Shown here: piece after piece, positions 56,150 to 64,000 of the stretch | Numbering within the stretch: the stretch's first letter is position 1 | How the letters are laid out: each line of letters opens with the position of its first letter | NCBI RefSeq assembly: GCF_003364205.1 | Contig: NZ_NXLV01000004.1 | Location: forward strand, 80,386-144,385 | Reading direction: 5' to 3' | DNA from: Helicobacter brantae | Lineage (GTDB): Bacteria; Campylobacterota; Campylobacteria; Campylobacterales; Helicobacteraceae | Length of the DNA stretch: 64,000 bases | The notes under the pieces: generated by a model | Told to the model about the DNA's origin: nothing | Database searches by the model: none | What the model saw: the letters and a program-made list of their open reading frames with translations, nothing else | Program-made: the position numbers and the translations under genes

Positions 56150-58128
56150 TGAAGATTATCTATTCTGATGCGTTGATTGTAGGTGGAGGGTTGGCAGGAT
56201 TGCGTTCAGCGATTGGTTGCCGACAATTAGGATTAAAAACAATCGTTTTAAGTCTAATTCCCGTGAAGCGTTCCCACTCAGCAGCGGCTCAAGGTGGAAT
56301 GCAAGCAAGTTTGGGAAATGCCAAAAAAGCTCAAGGGGATAATGAAGATATTCATTTTATGGACACGGTGAAGGGAAGCGATTGGGGGTGCGATCAAAAG
56401 GTAGCTAGAATGTTTGCAACCACTGCCCCAAAGGCAATCCGTGAGCTTGCAGCGTGGGGAGTGCCTTGGAGCAGGGTAAAAGCAGGAGAGCGAACTGCGA
56501 TTATTAAGGGACAAAAAGAGACTTTTGAAGAAGACAAAGAGGCTCACGGACTTATCAATGCAAGGGACTTTGGGGGGACAAAGAAGTGGAGAGCGTGTTA
56601 TACTGGAGATGCCACAGGACACTCAATGCTCTATGCAGTCGCAAATGAGGCTATCAAGCTAGGAACTGAGATTTTAGATAGAAAAGAGATGATTGCAGTC
56701 ATTCATCACGAGGGTAAATGCCACGGCGTTGTGGCTAGAGATTTAGTCAGTGGAGAGCTTATCGCTTATATTGCCAAAGGAACACTAGTGGCCACAGGGG
56801 GATATGGAAGAATCTATAAAAACACTACAAATGCAGTCATCTGCGATGGTGTGGCAGCAGGGGCAGTGCTAGAGACGGGGATTGCAAGACTAGGAAATAT
56901 GGAAGCAGTGCAATTCCACCCCACCCCAATCGTGCCTAGTGGAATCTTGCTGACTGAGGGGTGTAGAGGTGATGGGGGATTGCTAAGAGATAAAGATGGA
57001 CACGCGTTTATGGTGGATTATGAGCCTGAGAAGAGAGATTTGGCAAGTAGAGATGTTGTGAGCCGAAGAATGCTAGAGCATATTAAAGCAGGAAAGGGAA
57101 TCCAATCCCCTTATGGCGAACACCTATGGTTAGATATTTCTATCCTTGGAGCTGAGCATATCCACAAAAACCTAAGAGATGTTTGGGAGATTGCATATTG
57201 CTTCAATGGAATTGATCTCACTCAAAAAGGCGTGTATGCCCCTGTGCGTCCGATGCAACACTACTCTATGGGAGGGATTAGGACGGATTATAGAGGAGAG
57301 AGTGCATTAAAGGGACTCTTTTCAGCAGGAGAGGCAGCGTGCTGGGATATGCACGGATTCAATCGACTTGGTGGAAACTCTGTGGCTGAAGCTGTGGTGG
57401 CAGGTATGGTTATCGGAGATTATTTTGCAGAGCATTGCAAAAACTCTCAAGCTCAAATCTCAACTGAAGTAATTCAAGGCTTCCTAGATAGAGAACAAGC
57501 CAAACTTGAAGCAATCATCTCTAGAGAGAGTGGAGAAAATCCATTTAAGCTCAAAGCTCAAATGCAAGAGTTAGTAGAGGAGCATATCGGAATCTTTAGA
57601 ACTGAAGAGGGGCTTCAAAAGGCAGTAGATGGACTAGAGGAGCTTTGCAAACGCTCCAAAAACATTGCTATCAAGTATAAAGAGCTAAGTGCAAACCCTG
57701 AGCTTGAAGAGGCTTATAGGGTGCAAAAGATGATAAAAATCGCCCTATGTGTGGCTAAGGGAGCATTGGAGCGAAGAGAGAGTAGGGGAGCTCATAGCCG
57801 AGAGGACTATCCCAAAAGAGATGATGTCAATTGGTTGAAGCGAACTTTGGCATATTGGAAAAATCCTGAGGATACGATGCCAAGCCTAGAGTATGAGGAG
57901 CTAGATATTATGGAAATGGAAATCGCTCCTGCTTATCGTGGATATGGTCCTCAAGGAATGATTATTGAGAATGAAAAATCAGCAATTAGAGCCAAAGAGA
58001 TTGAGGAAGTGAGTGAGAAGCTTAAGGCTGAGGGCAAAAATCGATGGGAGATTCAAGATGCTTTAATGCACTTTGAGCTTCAACCTCGCTATAAGGCAAG
58101 AATTGAGAGAATAGGAGAGCCACTATGA
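56149..58128 (+). CDS. frdA: Fumarate reductase flavoprotein subunit
   Basis: Catalytic subunit that reduces fumarate in anaerobic respiration; 659 residues. The FAD-binding start [16 protein letters not shown], the covalent-flavin His in [14 protein letters not shown] near 43, [11 protein letters not shown] near 250, and the active-site Arg in [19 protein letters not shown] [14 protein letters not shown] near 300 are visible. Gene order C-A-B is the epsilonproteobacterial one. Confidence 0.98.
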   Translation: MKIIYSDALIVGGGLAGLRSAIGCRQLGLKTIVLSLIPVKRSHSAAAQGGMQASLGNAKKAQGDNEDIHFMDTVKGSDWGCDQKVARMFATTAPKAIRELAAWGVPWSRVKAGERTAIIKGQKETFEEDKEAHGLINARDFGGTKKWRACYTGDATGHSMLYAVANEAIKLGTEILDRKEMIAVIHHEGKCHGVVARDLVSGELIAYIAKGTLVATGGYGRIYKNTTNAVICDGVAAGAVLETGIARLGNMEAVQFHPTPIVPSGILLTEGCRGDGGLLRDKDGHAFMVDYEPEKRDLASRDVVSRRMLEHIKAGKGIQSPYGEHLWLDISILGAEHIHKNLRDVWEIAYCFNGIDLTQKGVYAPVRPMQHYSMGGIRTDYRGESALKGLFSAGEAACWDMHGFNRLGGNSVAEAVVAGMVIGDYFAEHCKNSQAQISTEVIQGFLDREQAKLEAIISRESGENPFKLKAQMQELVEEHIGIFRTEEGLQKAVDGLEELCKRSKNIAIKYKELSANPELEEAYRVQKMIKIALCVAKGALERRESRGAHSREDYPKRDDVNWLKRTLAYWKNPEDTMPSLEYEELDIMEMEIAPAYRGYGPQGMIIENEKSAIRAKEIEEVSEKLKAEGKNRWEIQDALMHFELQPRYKARIERIGEPL

Positions 58129-58850
58129 GTAATCGAATTTTAACTTTCAAAATTTTCAAATACAATCCCCAAAGTGCAGTGTCTAAACCTCACTTTGCAG
58201 AATACAAGATTGAAGAGCTAGATTCTATGACAATCTTTATCGCACTCAATCAAATCAGAGCAGAACTTGATCAGTCTTTGAGCTTTGATTTTGTATGTAG
58301 GGCAGGGATTTGTGGGAGCTGTGGAATGATGATCAATGGTCGCCCACGCCTTGCTTGTAGAACACTGACAAAAGAGTTTGAGAGTGGGATTATCACTTTG
58401 ATGCCACTTCCTGCCTTTAAGCTTATCAAAGATTTATCAGTGGATACAGGAACTTGGTTTGAGGGAATGACAAAGAGAGTGGAGAGCTGGATTCACAACA
58501 ATCACAAAGAAATCGATCTTACAAAATTTGAAGAGAGAGTAGAGCCAAGTGTGGCTGAAGAGGTGTTTGAGCTAGATCGATGTATTGAGTGTGGGTGCTG
58601 TGTGGCAAGCTGTGGAACGAAAGTGATGAGAGAGGATTTCATCGCTCCTGCAGGGCTTAATCGTGTGGCAAGATTCTATATCGATCCCCAAGATGATAGA
58701 AGTGATGAGGATTGGTTTGAACTCATCGGAGATGATAATGGAATCTTTGGCTGTATGTCGCTTCTTGCTTGTCAAGATGTATGCCCCAAAGAACTACCTC
58801 TCCAAACCAAAATCGCTTATTTACGCCGTAAAATGGTGCAATGTAAGTAA
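58125..58850 (+). CDS. frdB: Fumarate reductase iron-sulfur subunit
   Basis: Carries electrons from FrdC haems to FrdA. The 241-residue protein has the [2Fe-2S] Cys set in [21 protein letters not shown] (with the last Cys), the [4Fe-4S] set [11 protein letters not shown] near 151, and the [3Fe-4S] set [13 protein letters not shown] near 208. Its start overlaps the frdA stop by 4 bases. A short imperfect hairpin follows the stop. Confidence 0.97.
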   Translation: MSNRILTFKIFKYNPQSAVSKPHFAEYKIEELDSMTIFIALNQIRAELDQSLSFDFVCRAGICGSCGMMINGRPRLACRTLTKEFESGIITLMPLPAFKLIKDLSVDTGTWFEGMTKRVESWIHNNHKEIDLTKFEERVEPSVAEEVFELDRCIECGCCVASCGTKVMREDFIAPAGLNRVARFYIDPQDDRSDEDWFELIGDDNGIFGCMSLLACQDVCPKELPLQTKIAYLRRKMVQCK

Positions 58851-58918
58851 CCTCCTAAAAGGGGGTGCAAAGCACTATTTTTTGATTATAATAACTCAAT
58901 TTTTTATAAGGAGTAAAA

Positions 58919-59787
58919 ATGTATAAAAAAGTGCCATATCATAATGCACTCAAAGAAGCAAAGCACAAAGAAGGATTTTGTGAATATATGCTAAGGAAAA
59001 TGAAGCTAACCCCCCCCCCCCTACACAGCCTGAGGAAATCGTAACTTTCAAACAAAGGTGGGAATATACAAAGACAAAACTAGGCTTAAGCCGAAAATAT
59101 TTGATTGACAAGCAAAGACTTCTTATTGACGCACTCTGTGATCCCAATGGATTGGGAAAGCTAGAACTTATGCTCTACAATGTCCATACCCCTTGGCATT
59201 ATCGCTATATCTTTCATCAACTCCCCTATCATATCTCAAAGCTAGAGGGAAAGAGGGTGGTGTGTATTGATTGTGGGGCACACGCAGGATTGATGAGTGA
59301 TGTGTTTTTGTGGTGTGGGGCAGAGACTCACGCATTTGAGCCAAACCCTGCTATTTTGCCATTTTTGAGAAAAAAGTTTTCTCAAGCGATGAGTGAGGGG
59401 CGATATGTCCTCAATCCCAAAGCTGTGGCAGATAGCGATGGAGAAATGGAGCTATTTGTCGATGATGGAGGGGTGCTAAGTCAGGGGATTAGAATCATAG
59501 GGGAGAGCAAAGAGATGAAATCTATCCAAAAGGTTGAAGTGGTGGATTTGGTAAGGTATATCAAAGAGCTAGGAGAGGTGGATATTTATTTTCTCAAAAT
59601 CGATGTGGAAGGGGCAGAGTTTGGGATAATAGAAAAGCTCATCAAAGAGGGATTGCATAAAAAAATTCACTATATTGCCTGTGAAACTCACGAGAGATTT
59701 TTCTCTGATGGAGAGGAGAAAATGAGAAAAATTAGAGAGCTTATCAAGTCAAACAATATCAAAAATATTTTCTTAGATTGGGTGTGA
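58919..59787 (+). CDS. FkbM-family methyltransferase, phase-variable and out of frame here
   Basis: The ATG at 58919 follows AAGGAGTAAAA and opens MYKKVPYHNALKEAKHKEGF, but after a run of 12 C the frame stops near 59044. The methyltransferase continues in another frame to 59787, with an open stretch back to the tract; it contains the SAM motif CIDCGAHAGLMSDVFLWCGA and the family signature FLKIDVEGAEFGI. With 10 or 13 C the halves join into one protein of about 289 residues. FkbM enzymes O-methylate sugars or lipids; in Campylobacter and Helicobacter such genes modify surface glycans. An internal TTG at 59101 could give a short product. Confidence 0.9.
59010..59021 (+). repeat. Homopolymeric tract of 12 C inside the FkbM gene
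   Basis: Twelve uninterrupted C, 30 codons after the start. Twelve is an off length; 10 and 13 restore the frame. Confidence 0.97.
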
Positions 59788-59792
59788 GGTTT

Positions 59793-59806
59793 GGGGGCTA
59801 ATCCCC
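59793..59806. terminator. Weak bidirectional hairpin between the FkbM and Sir2 genes
   Basis: GGGG and CCCC around a short A/T-rich loop, followed by AAAA (TTTT on the other strand side is TTT), between two convergent gene ends. The hairpin includes the Sir2 stop codon. The stem is short. Confidence 0.4.
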
Positions 59807-60595
59807 TAAAAGTGCTTTTATCCCTTCCAATGCTCCCATTTGCAAAGAATATCCCAAACCTTTGGGAATCTCTGTGTCTTTGGGGTTGATTCTGATAAGT
59901 TTGGCATTGGGGTGAGAGGTGGCAAGTTTCTCTCCCATATCTCTGATTGTGGGGATTGCAACACCTGCACCAATCTCTAAAATCACCAATAACTCATCTT
60001 GATTGAGAGAGCGTTTCCACTCTAGGAAGTTTTGGGCTTGGAGTGATTCCCTTGCGTCATTGAAACTCCAATCATTAAACATAAGAATATTTGGGCGTGA
60101 AATATTCCCACAAAAAGGGCATTTTGGGAGATTGGGGACTTTTGAATCTTCCATTGGGATTTCTCTATCCTCACGCCAAAGCTCGTGGGTGCAAGTGCAT
60201 TGATGATAGGTGATATTGCCGTGGCACTCATAGAGAGAGCAAGAGGGGTAGCCAGAGGTGAGAAAGTGAGAATCTACATTGCTAGTGAGGACAAAAAATG
60301 ATTTTTTGCTCCTAGCAAACTCTAGGAGAGTGGAGTAGCCCTGATGAGGTGGGGTGCGTAGATAGAGATTGTGGCGATGAGCGTAAAAACTCCACGCCAA
60401 AGAGGGCTGAAACAAAAACGCACTAGGGTTAGCAATCTCTTGAAAGTCAATCCCTAGCTCTCTGAGGGCAGGATACTCTCTCCAAAACCCCTCCTTGTCC
60501 CTAAAAGTGGGAAGCCCACTATCTGCACTCATTCCCGCTCCTGAAGTGATGAGGAGATGAGAGCAAGTGCGAAGCAAATCTTTGATGTGTTGCAT
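59798..60595 (-). CDS. Sir2-family NAD-dependent protein deacylase
   Basis: Sirtuin of 265 residues. The NAD-binding start is ITSGAGMSADSGLPTFRDKEG near 18-38, catalytic His is in ECHGN near 123, and four Cys (CTCTHE; CPFCG) form the zinc site. The usual TQNID loop reads TSNVDSHF near 105, a variant seen in some bacterial sirtuins. The end shows an NPKDTEIP region binding adenine ribose. It stands alone on the minus strand next to a toxin-antitoxin pair. It may be ordinary protein deacetylase or, given the neighbours, part of a defence block. Confidence 0.88.
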   Translation of the reverse strand: MQHIKDLLRTCSHLLITSGAGMSADSGLPTFRDKEGFWREYPALRELGIDFQEIANPSAFLFQPSLAWSFYAHRHNLYLRTPPHQGYSTLLEFARSKKSFFVLTSNVDSHFLTSGYPSCSLYECHGNITYHQCTCTHELWREDREIPMEDSKVPNLPKCPFCGNISRPNILMFNDWSFNDARESLQAQNFLEWKRSLNQDELLVILEIGAGVAIPTIRDMGEKLATSHPNAKLIRINPKDTEIPKGLGYSLQMGALEGIKALLGD

Positions 60596-60670
60596 TTTGT
60601 ATCCTTTTGAAATGATTTTTGAAATTATAGTCAGATGAATGGGACATTTTTTGTCTTATAAACAGGAGAA

Positions 60671-60940
60671 TTAGAATTCGTAGTGAGTCCATAGACTGAT
60701 GATTTTTATCACCTTGCTTTCTTCGATAATCTCATAAACTAATCTGTGTTTGATATTGATTCTTCTTGAATACGCCCCTTGAAGTATGCCTTTGAGTTTT
60801 TCATAGGGTGGTGGGTTTTGGTAGGGATTACTTTTGATAAGCAAGATAAGATTTTTCGCTTTTGTATCAAGTTTTGCACTTTTGAGCTTAGGAATATCCT
60901 CTAGGGCTTTTTTGGTATAAAAGATTTGATAGCTCACCAC
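60671..60940 (-). CDS. YoeB/Txe-family mRNA-cleaving toxin
   Basis: An 89-residue RelE-superfamily protein. The YoeB-like parts are YTKKALEDIPKLKSAKL near 8, EKLKGILQGAYSRRINIKHRLVYEI (catalytic Glu and Arg region), and the terminal SLWTHYEF with the His-Tyr pair typical of YoeB. Family members cleave mRNA at the ribosome. The start overlaps the antitoxin end by 7 bases. Confidence 0.92.
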   Translation of the reverse strand: MVSYQIFYTKKALEDIPKLKSAKLDTKAKNLILLIKSNPYQNPPPYEKLKGILQGAYSRRINIKHRLVYEIIEESKVIKIISLWTHYEF

Positions 60941-61182
60941 TCCACTTCTTCTTCACTAATGCATTGACTCAATGGCGTATTTAAGCCATTTATGATTTTT
61001 TCTCTCATTTCTTGAGTACTTGAGAGGTAGAGAGTTTCTAGCAGAGAGTTGTAATCCTCTTCACTGAGTAAAATGGCATTGCCATTGTCTGTATGGATTT
61101 GCAAGGGTTGATTGTATTTGATTGTTTCTTCAAAAAGCGTGGAAATATCTTTTTGAAAGTTGGCAAGATTGATATTTTGCAT
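60934..61182 (-). CDS. YefM/Phd-family antitoxin
   Basis: An 82-residue antitoxin; I chose the ATG at 61182 because AAAGGAG sits 5 bases upstream, while a start at 61206 lacks one. The N-terminal NINLANFQKDISTLFEETIKYNQPLQIHTDNGNAILLSEEDYNSL is a Phd/YefM DNA-binding fold, and the C-terminus would wrap the toxin. TATAGT at 61205-61210 on the minus strand is a likely -10; YefM proteins usually repress their own operon. Confidence 0.9.
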   Translation of the reverse strand: MQNINLANFQKDISTLFEETIKYNQPLQIHTDNGNAILLSEEDYNSLLETLYLSSTQEMREKIINGLNTPLSQCISEEEVEW

Positions 61183-61335
61183 TTTTACTCCTTTGAAACC
61201 CTGCACTATAGCATTTTTAAACTAAGGTTTTGTTTGAAAACATACCTTTTCTTTATGATTTTTGTGATAATTTCTTGATTTTAGGACATTCTATGTCCTT
61301 TTAGTTTGGATAGATTTTTGAAACAAGCAAAACAC

Positions 61336-61366
61336 TTGACATTAGGGGGGGGGGATATGATACAAT
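61336..61366 (+). promoter_or_regulatory. Promoter with a poly-G spacer for the DUF262 gene
   Basis: A perfect TTGACA (61336-61341) is followed by a spacer holding 10 G (61345-61354), then TATGAT (61356-61361) overlapping TACAAT (61361-61366). The spacer is 14 bases to the first and 19 to the second -10. Since 17 is optimal, tract length should tune or switch transcription, as in the Neisseria porA promoter. The start codon is 35 bases downstream. Confidence 0.7.
61345..61354 (+). repeat. Homopolymeric tract of 10 G in the promoter
   Basis: Ten uninterrupted G between the -35 and -10 elements of the DUF262 gene, outside any reading frame. Confidence 0.97.
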
Positions 61367-61400
61367 TATCTAACATTAAAAAGTAAAGAAAGGATAAAAA

Positions 61401-63110
61401 ATGGCAGAAATGCGTGTAGAAAGACAGAGTATTGTGGATTATTTGTCAAAAAATACTTTTTTGATACCAATGTATCAAAGACCTTATGCGTGGGGAGAAG
61501 ATGAGTGTGGACAGCTTTGGGAGGATATCATCAGTTTTTATGATGAAAATAGTGAAGGTGATGAGTATTTTTTGGGGACTTCTGTTTTATTTAAAGAGGG
61601 AAGAAAGCAAAATCTAATTGATGGACAACAAAGAACAACTACACTAATTTTGCTTATTAGGGCATTATATGAAAAAGCCTTTAAGCAAAAAGGCGAGAAT
61701 ACGCAGGGTTTGGTTAATTTGCTTGAATCTTGTTTGTGGAAAATGGATGATATAAGTGGAAAGGTGGATTACACACAACCAAGACTTCTTAGTGAAGTTG
61801 CTATTGATTCTGATTGTGAAATTTTGAGAGAAATTTTGAGTGATAAGTATCTCAATATCTCGGATTTTTCAGAACTTGAAGAAAAGGCAAAAATTAGCAA
61901 AAAGAACAAAAAGGGAGCATCAAAATATGCATATAATTTTTTATTTTTTATTGAAAAATCAGATGAAATTGCGAGGGAGCGTCCATTAGAGTGGGAAAAG
62001 ATTTGTATTACAATCTTAAAAAAATGCGTAATTCTTCCAATTGAGTGTGATAGTCAGGAAAATGCTTTGAGAATTTTTAATACTCTCAATAATCGTGGAA
62101 TACCTCTATCAGATTCTGATATTTTTAAGGGTGTGATATTCTCAGAGAAAAAGAGCGAGGATGAAAAACGAAAATTTGCTGAAGAGTGGAAAGACCTCGA
62201 AGTAAAACTTCACGATGGAAAAATCTCTATGGATTTCATTTTTCTTAACTATATGCATATTGTTAGGGCTAGAGAGGGGGATAAAGGCAATGTAATTGGT
62301 TTGAGAAGATTCTTTATTGAGAAACATAAACAAATTTTACAAGAAAAACAGACATTTGAAGAAATTCAAGAATTAACAAAGTATTGGTGTGATGAATATA
62401 GTGAAGGATTGTCAAAAGAAGTAAGTCAATTTTATGAAGTGCTAGATTTACTGCCAAATGATTATTGGAAATACTTAGATAGTGCATTCTATTTTTATAA
62501 AAAAGACAAAGTAGATAACTTTTTTTCAAGTATGGAGTTAAAACAATTCCTTGCACGAGTTGTGTCAAACTTTTTGGTAAAACTTATTGAAAAACCTACA
62601 ATTGCAACAATAAAACCTATTACCTTTAATGCCTATACATCTCTTTATAAAGATGGAGTAATGGATTTTAGAACAGATTCAAAGCAGATTTTAGAGGATA
62701 AGGATTTTTTTAAACAACAATTCTTTAAAGCCAATCGTTTGACTCCTTCTCTTCTTGCATTGAATATGTATATTAAGTATCCTCAGCAAGAGCCTTGGAT
62801 AAAAGCTGAAATTGAGCATATCCTACCAAGAACTACTGATTGGAGGGCAAGTTACAAGGCATTAAACAAAGATGAGGAATATTCATATATTGAATCAATC
62901 GGAAATAAAATGTGGCTTGAAAAGAGGTTAAATATTCAGGCTTCAAATGATTATTTTGACAACAAAAAAGAAAAATACAAAAAATCTGCATTTTTGGAAG
63001 CTCAAGATATGGCAAAAAATCCAAAAGATGATTGGATAAAGATAGATATCGAAGAGAGAAATGAGGAAATTTTTGAGAGGCTTTATCACTTTTTCAAAGA
63101 AAATATCTAA
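61401..63110 (+). CDS. DUF262-DUF1524 (GmrSD-like) restriction protein
   Basis: A 569-residue single-chain GmrSD relative. The N-terminal DUF262 domain has FLIPMYQRPYAWGEDECGQL near 17, YFLGTSVLF, LIDGQQRTTTLILLI near 75, and the ALRIFNTLNNRGIPLSDSDIFK segment near 218. The C-terminal DUF1524 nuclease domain has the HNH-type EIEHILPRT near 472 and IGNKMWLEKRLN, ending in a K-x-x-x-Y-x-x-S helix. GmrSD cuts glucosylated or other modified phage DNA using NTPs. The ATG follows AAAGGATAAAAA. Full length, no frameshift. Confidence 0.88.
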   Translation: MAEMRVERQSIVDYLSKNTFLIPMYQRPYAWGEDECGQLWEDIISFYDENSEGDEYFLGTSVLFKEGRKQNLIDGQQRTTTLILLIRALYEKAFKQKGENTQGLVNLLESCLWKMDDISGKVDYTQPRLLSEVAIDSDCEILREILSDKYLNISDFSELEEKAKISKKNKKGASKYAYNFLFFIEKSDEIARERPLEWEKICITILKKCVILPIECDSQENALRIFNTLNNRGIPLSDSDIFKGVIFSEKKSEDEKRKFAEEWKDLEVKLHDGKISMDFIFLNYMHIVRAREGDKGNVIGLRRFFIEKHKQILQEKQTFEEIQELTKYWCDEYSEGLSKEVSQFYEVLDLLPNDYWKYLDSAFYFYKKDKVDNFFSSMELKQFLARVVSNFLVKLIEKPTIATIKPITFNAYTSLYKDGVMDFRTDSKQILEDKDFFKQQFFKANRLTPSLLALNMYIKYPQQEPWIKAEIEHILPRTTDWRASYKALNKDEEYSYIESIGNKMWLEKRLNIQASNDYFDNKKEKYKKSAFLEAQDMAKNPKDDWIKIDIEERNEEIFERLYHFFKENI

Positions 63111-63158
63111 AAAACCCTATGCTAAAATCCCTCTAAATTTTTCATAGAGGATTTGGCA

Positions 63159-64000
63159 ATGCTAAGTGGTTTGTTTGTGGGGGTGGTGTTTGGGTTTTTG
63201 GTGCAGAGGGGGCAGTTTTGTTTCACTTCAGGGTTTCGTGATCTCTATTGGCACAAAAACCCCACTTTTCTCTCAGCACTCCTTATCGCTGTGAGTATTC
63301 AATCTATCGGACTTTTTACCCTCAGTGCTTTCAAGCTCATCTCTATCCCCACCACACCCCTGCCACTCCTAGCCACGATTTTAGGAGGACTTATCTTTGG
63401 TGTAGGAATGGCTGTGGCTAGGGTGTGTGCGACAGGAGGTTGGTTTCGCTCTGGTGAGGGCGTGATAGGGGCAAGTGTGGCACTTTTCTCTTTTGCCCTC
63501 ACAATCACTTCAGCCCAAAATGGTTCTCTCAAAACCCTTCTCTCTCCATTGCTTAAACACCCCTTAGAGATTAGCAATATCTATCTCACTCTTGGGATCT
63601 CCCCTTGGTGGCTTGTGGGAGTGCTGACTTTGGCGAGTGTGGGGCTATTTTTGTATTGCTTTAGGCGTTATCCTTCTTATAAAGATTCTAGACATTACTC
63701 TATTTGGCTTGTGGCTGTGGGGCTAGGGGTTTTGGGGATTGTAGCGTGGATACTTAGTACTCAGAGTGGGAGAAACTATGGCTTTGGTATCTCTGTGCCG
63801 ACAATGCACCTTTTCTCCTACCTCACCACAGGACAACAGCGTTATCTCAACTGGGGAAGCCTCTTTGTGATAGGAATCTTTATCGGCTCATTAGTGAGTG
63901 CAAAGATATGGAAGGATTTTGAGTGGAGGAGTTTAAGTGGGGTAGAGTTTCTCAAAAGCCTAGTAGGAGGGGTGCTGATGGGGGTGGGGGCGTATTGGGC
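63159..64000 (+). CDS. YeeE/YedE-family transporter, 3' end outside window
   Basis: An open frame from the ATG at 63159 (AGAGGATTTGGCA before it) to the window end, at least 280 residues. It is a multi-pass membrane protein: LSGLFVGVVFGFLVQRGQFCF at the start, the family motif GGLIFGVGMAVARVCATGG near 75-95 with a conserved Cys, and a second Gly-rich segment starting at the edge. YeeE/YedE proteins import thiosulfate or other sulfur compounds through such Cys residues. The substrate here is inferred. Confidence 0.85.
   Translation, partial: MLSGLFVGVVFGFLVQRGQFCFTSGFRDLYWHKNPTFLSALLIAVSIQSIGLFTLSAFKLISIPTTPLPLLATILGGLIFGVGMAVARVCATGGWFRSGEGVIGASVALFSFALTITSAQNGSLKTLLSPLLKHPLEISNIYLTLGISPWWLVGVLTLASVGLFLYCFRRYPSYKDSRHYSIWLVAVGLGVLGIVAWILSTQSGRNYGFGISVPTMHLFSYLTTGQQRYLNWGSLFVIGIFIGSLVSAKIWKDFEWRSLSGVEFLKSLVGGVLMGVGAYW

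Noticed and set aside
59101..59787. FkbM gene annotated as starting at the TTG at 59101
   Set aside because: No ribosome-binding site precedes it, and the coding pattern continues upstream to the C tract and, after frame correction, to a well-placed ATG.
63299..63577. 92-codon minus-strand ORF within the YeeE-like gene
   Set aside because: It is the shadow of a transporter frame that is open to the window end and shows family motifs.

Overview
The window is chromosomal DNA of an AT-rich epsilonproteobacterium (Campylobacterota), most likely a Helicobacter species and plausibly an enterohepatic one. Evidence: the F-type ATPase locus with paired b'/b subunits behind parAB; the Wolinella/Helicobacter-type di-heme fumarate reductase frdCAB; an ArsRS-type two-component pair next to hemB; frequent TTG and GTG starts; and several gene blocks whose order, from memory, matches H. 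pylori (fmt-birA-parA-parB-atp-tol-pal-slyD; rodA-rluD-FN3 lipoprotein-trmB-ftsEX-M23-flaG-fliD-fliS; cysS-murJ-fapA-ruvA).

Layout. 1-5.7 kb: end of a DUF535 gene, then obgE, proB, fmt, birA, parA and parB, all tightly coupled. 5.7-11.5 kb: complete F1 and peripheral-stalk ATP synthase operon (b', b, delta, alpha, gamma, beta, epsilon). 11.5-16.7 kb: Tol-Pal envelope system (tolQ, tolR, tolA, tolB, pal, cpoB-like) and slyD. 16.7-18.6 kb: a hypothetical gene, a tRNA-Met and rodA, all on the minus strand; the 3' end of rodA runs into the tRNA. 18.6-28.3 kb: pseudouridine synthase, FN3 lipoprotein, trmB, ftsEX with a degenerate EnvC-like peptidase, flagellar flaG/fliD/fliS, and bioD. 28.3-33 kb: a CrtISO-like oxidoreductase, cysS and murJ on the minus strand. 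33-38.3 kb: fapA, ruvA, a small zinc ribbon, a secreted choloylglycine-hydrolase-like enzyme, a DUF4149 membrane protein and fdhD. 38.2-41.1 kb: carboxynorspermidine dehydrogenase with two poorly known genes.

41.4-46.8 kb is the most unusual coding block: a COG3014-type lipoprotein, an LpoB-like lipoprotein, an LPP20-like protein, a short membrane ORF ending in an 11-C tract, and two paralogous proteins that join an LpoB-like domain to a probable outer-membrane beta-barrel. Then come topA, a CiaD-like pair, a structured intergenic region, arsRS, hemB, pta-ackA and frdCAB.

58.9-63.1 kb is an accessory block: an FkbM methyltransferase gene switched off by a 12-C tract, a Sir2 deacylase, a YefM/YoeB toxin-antitoxin pair, and a GmrSD-like DUF262/DUF1524 gene whose promoter spacer holds a 10-G tract. 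A YeeE/YedE transporter runs off the end.

The three long C/G tracts (44449, 59010, 61345) are the only homopolymeric C/G runs of nine or more that I noticed. They mark likely phase-variable loci for surface chemistry, envelope lipoproteins and phage defence. The best candidates for something undescribed are the LpoB/barrel cluster and the promoter-switched defence gene. I saw no CRISPR array, rRNA, insertion sequence or prophage.
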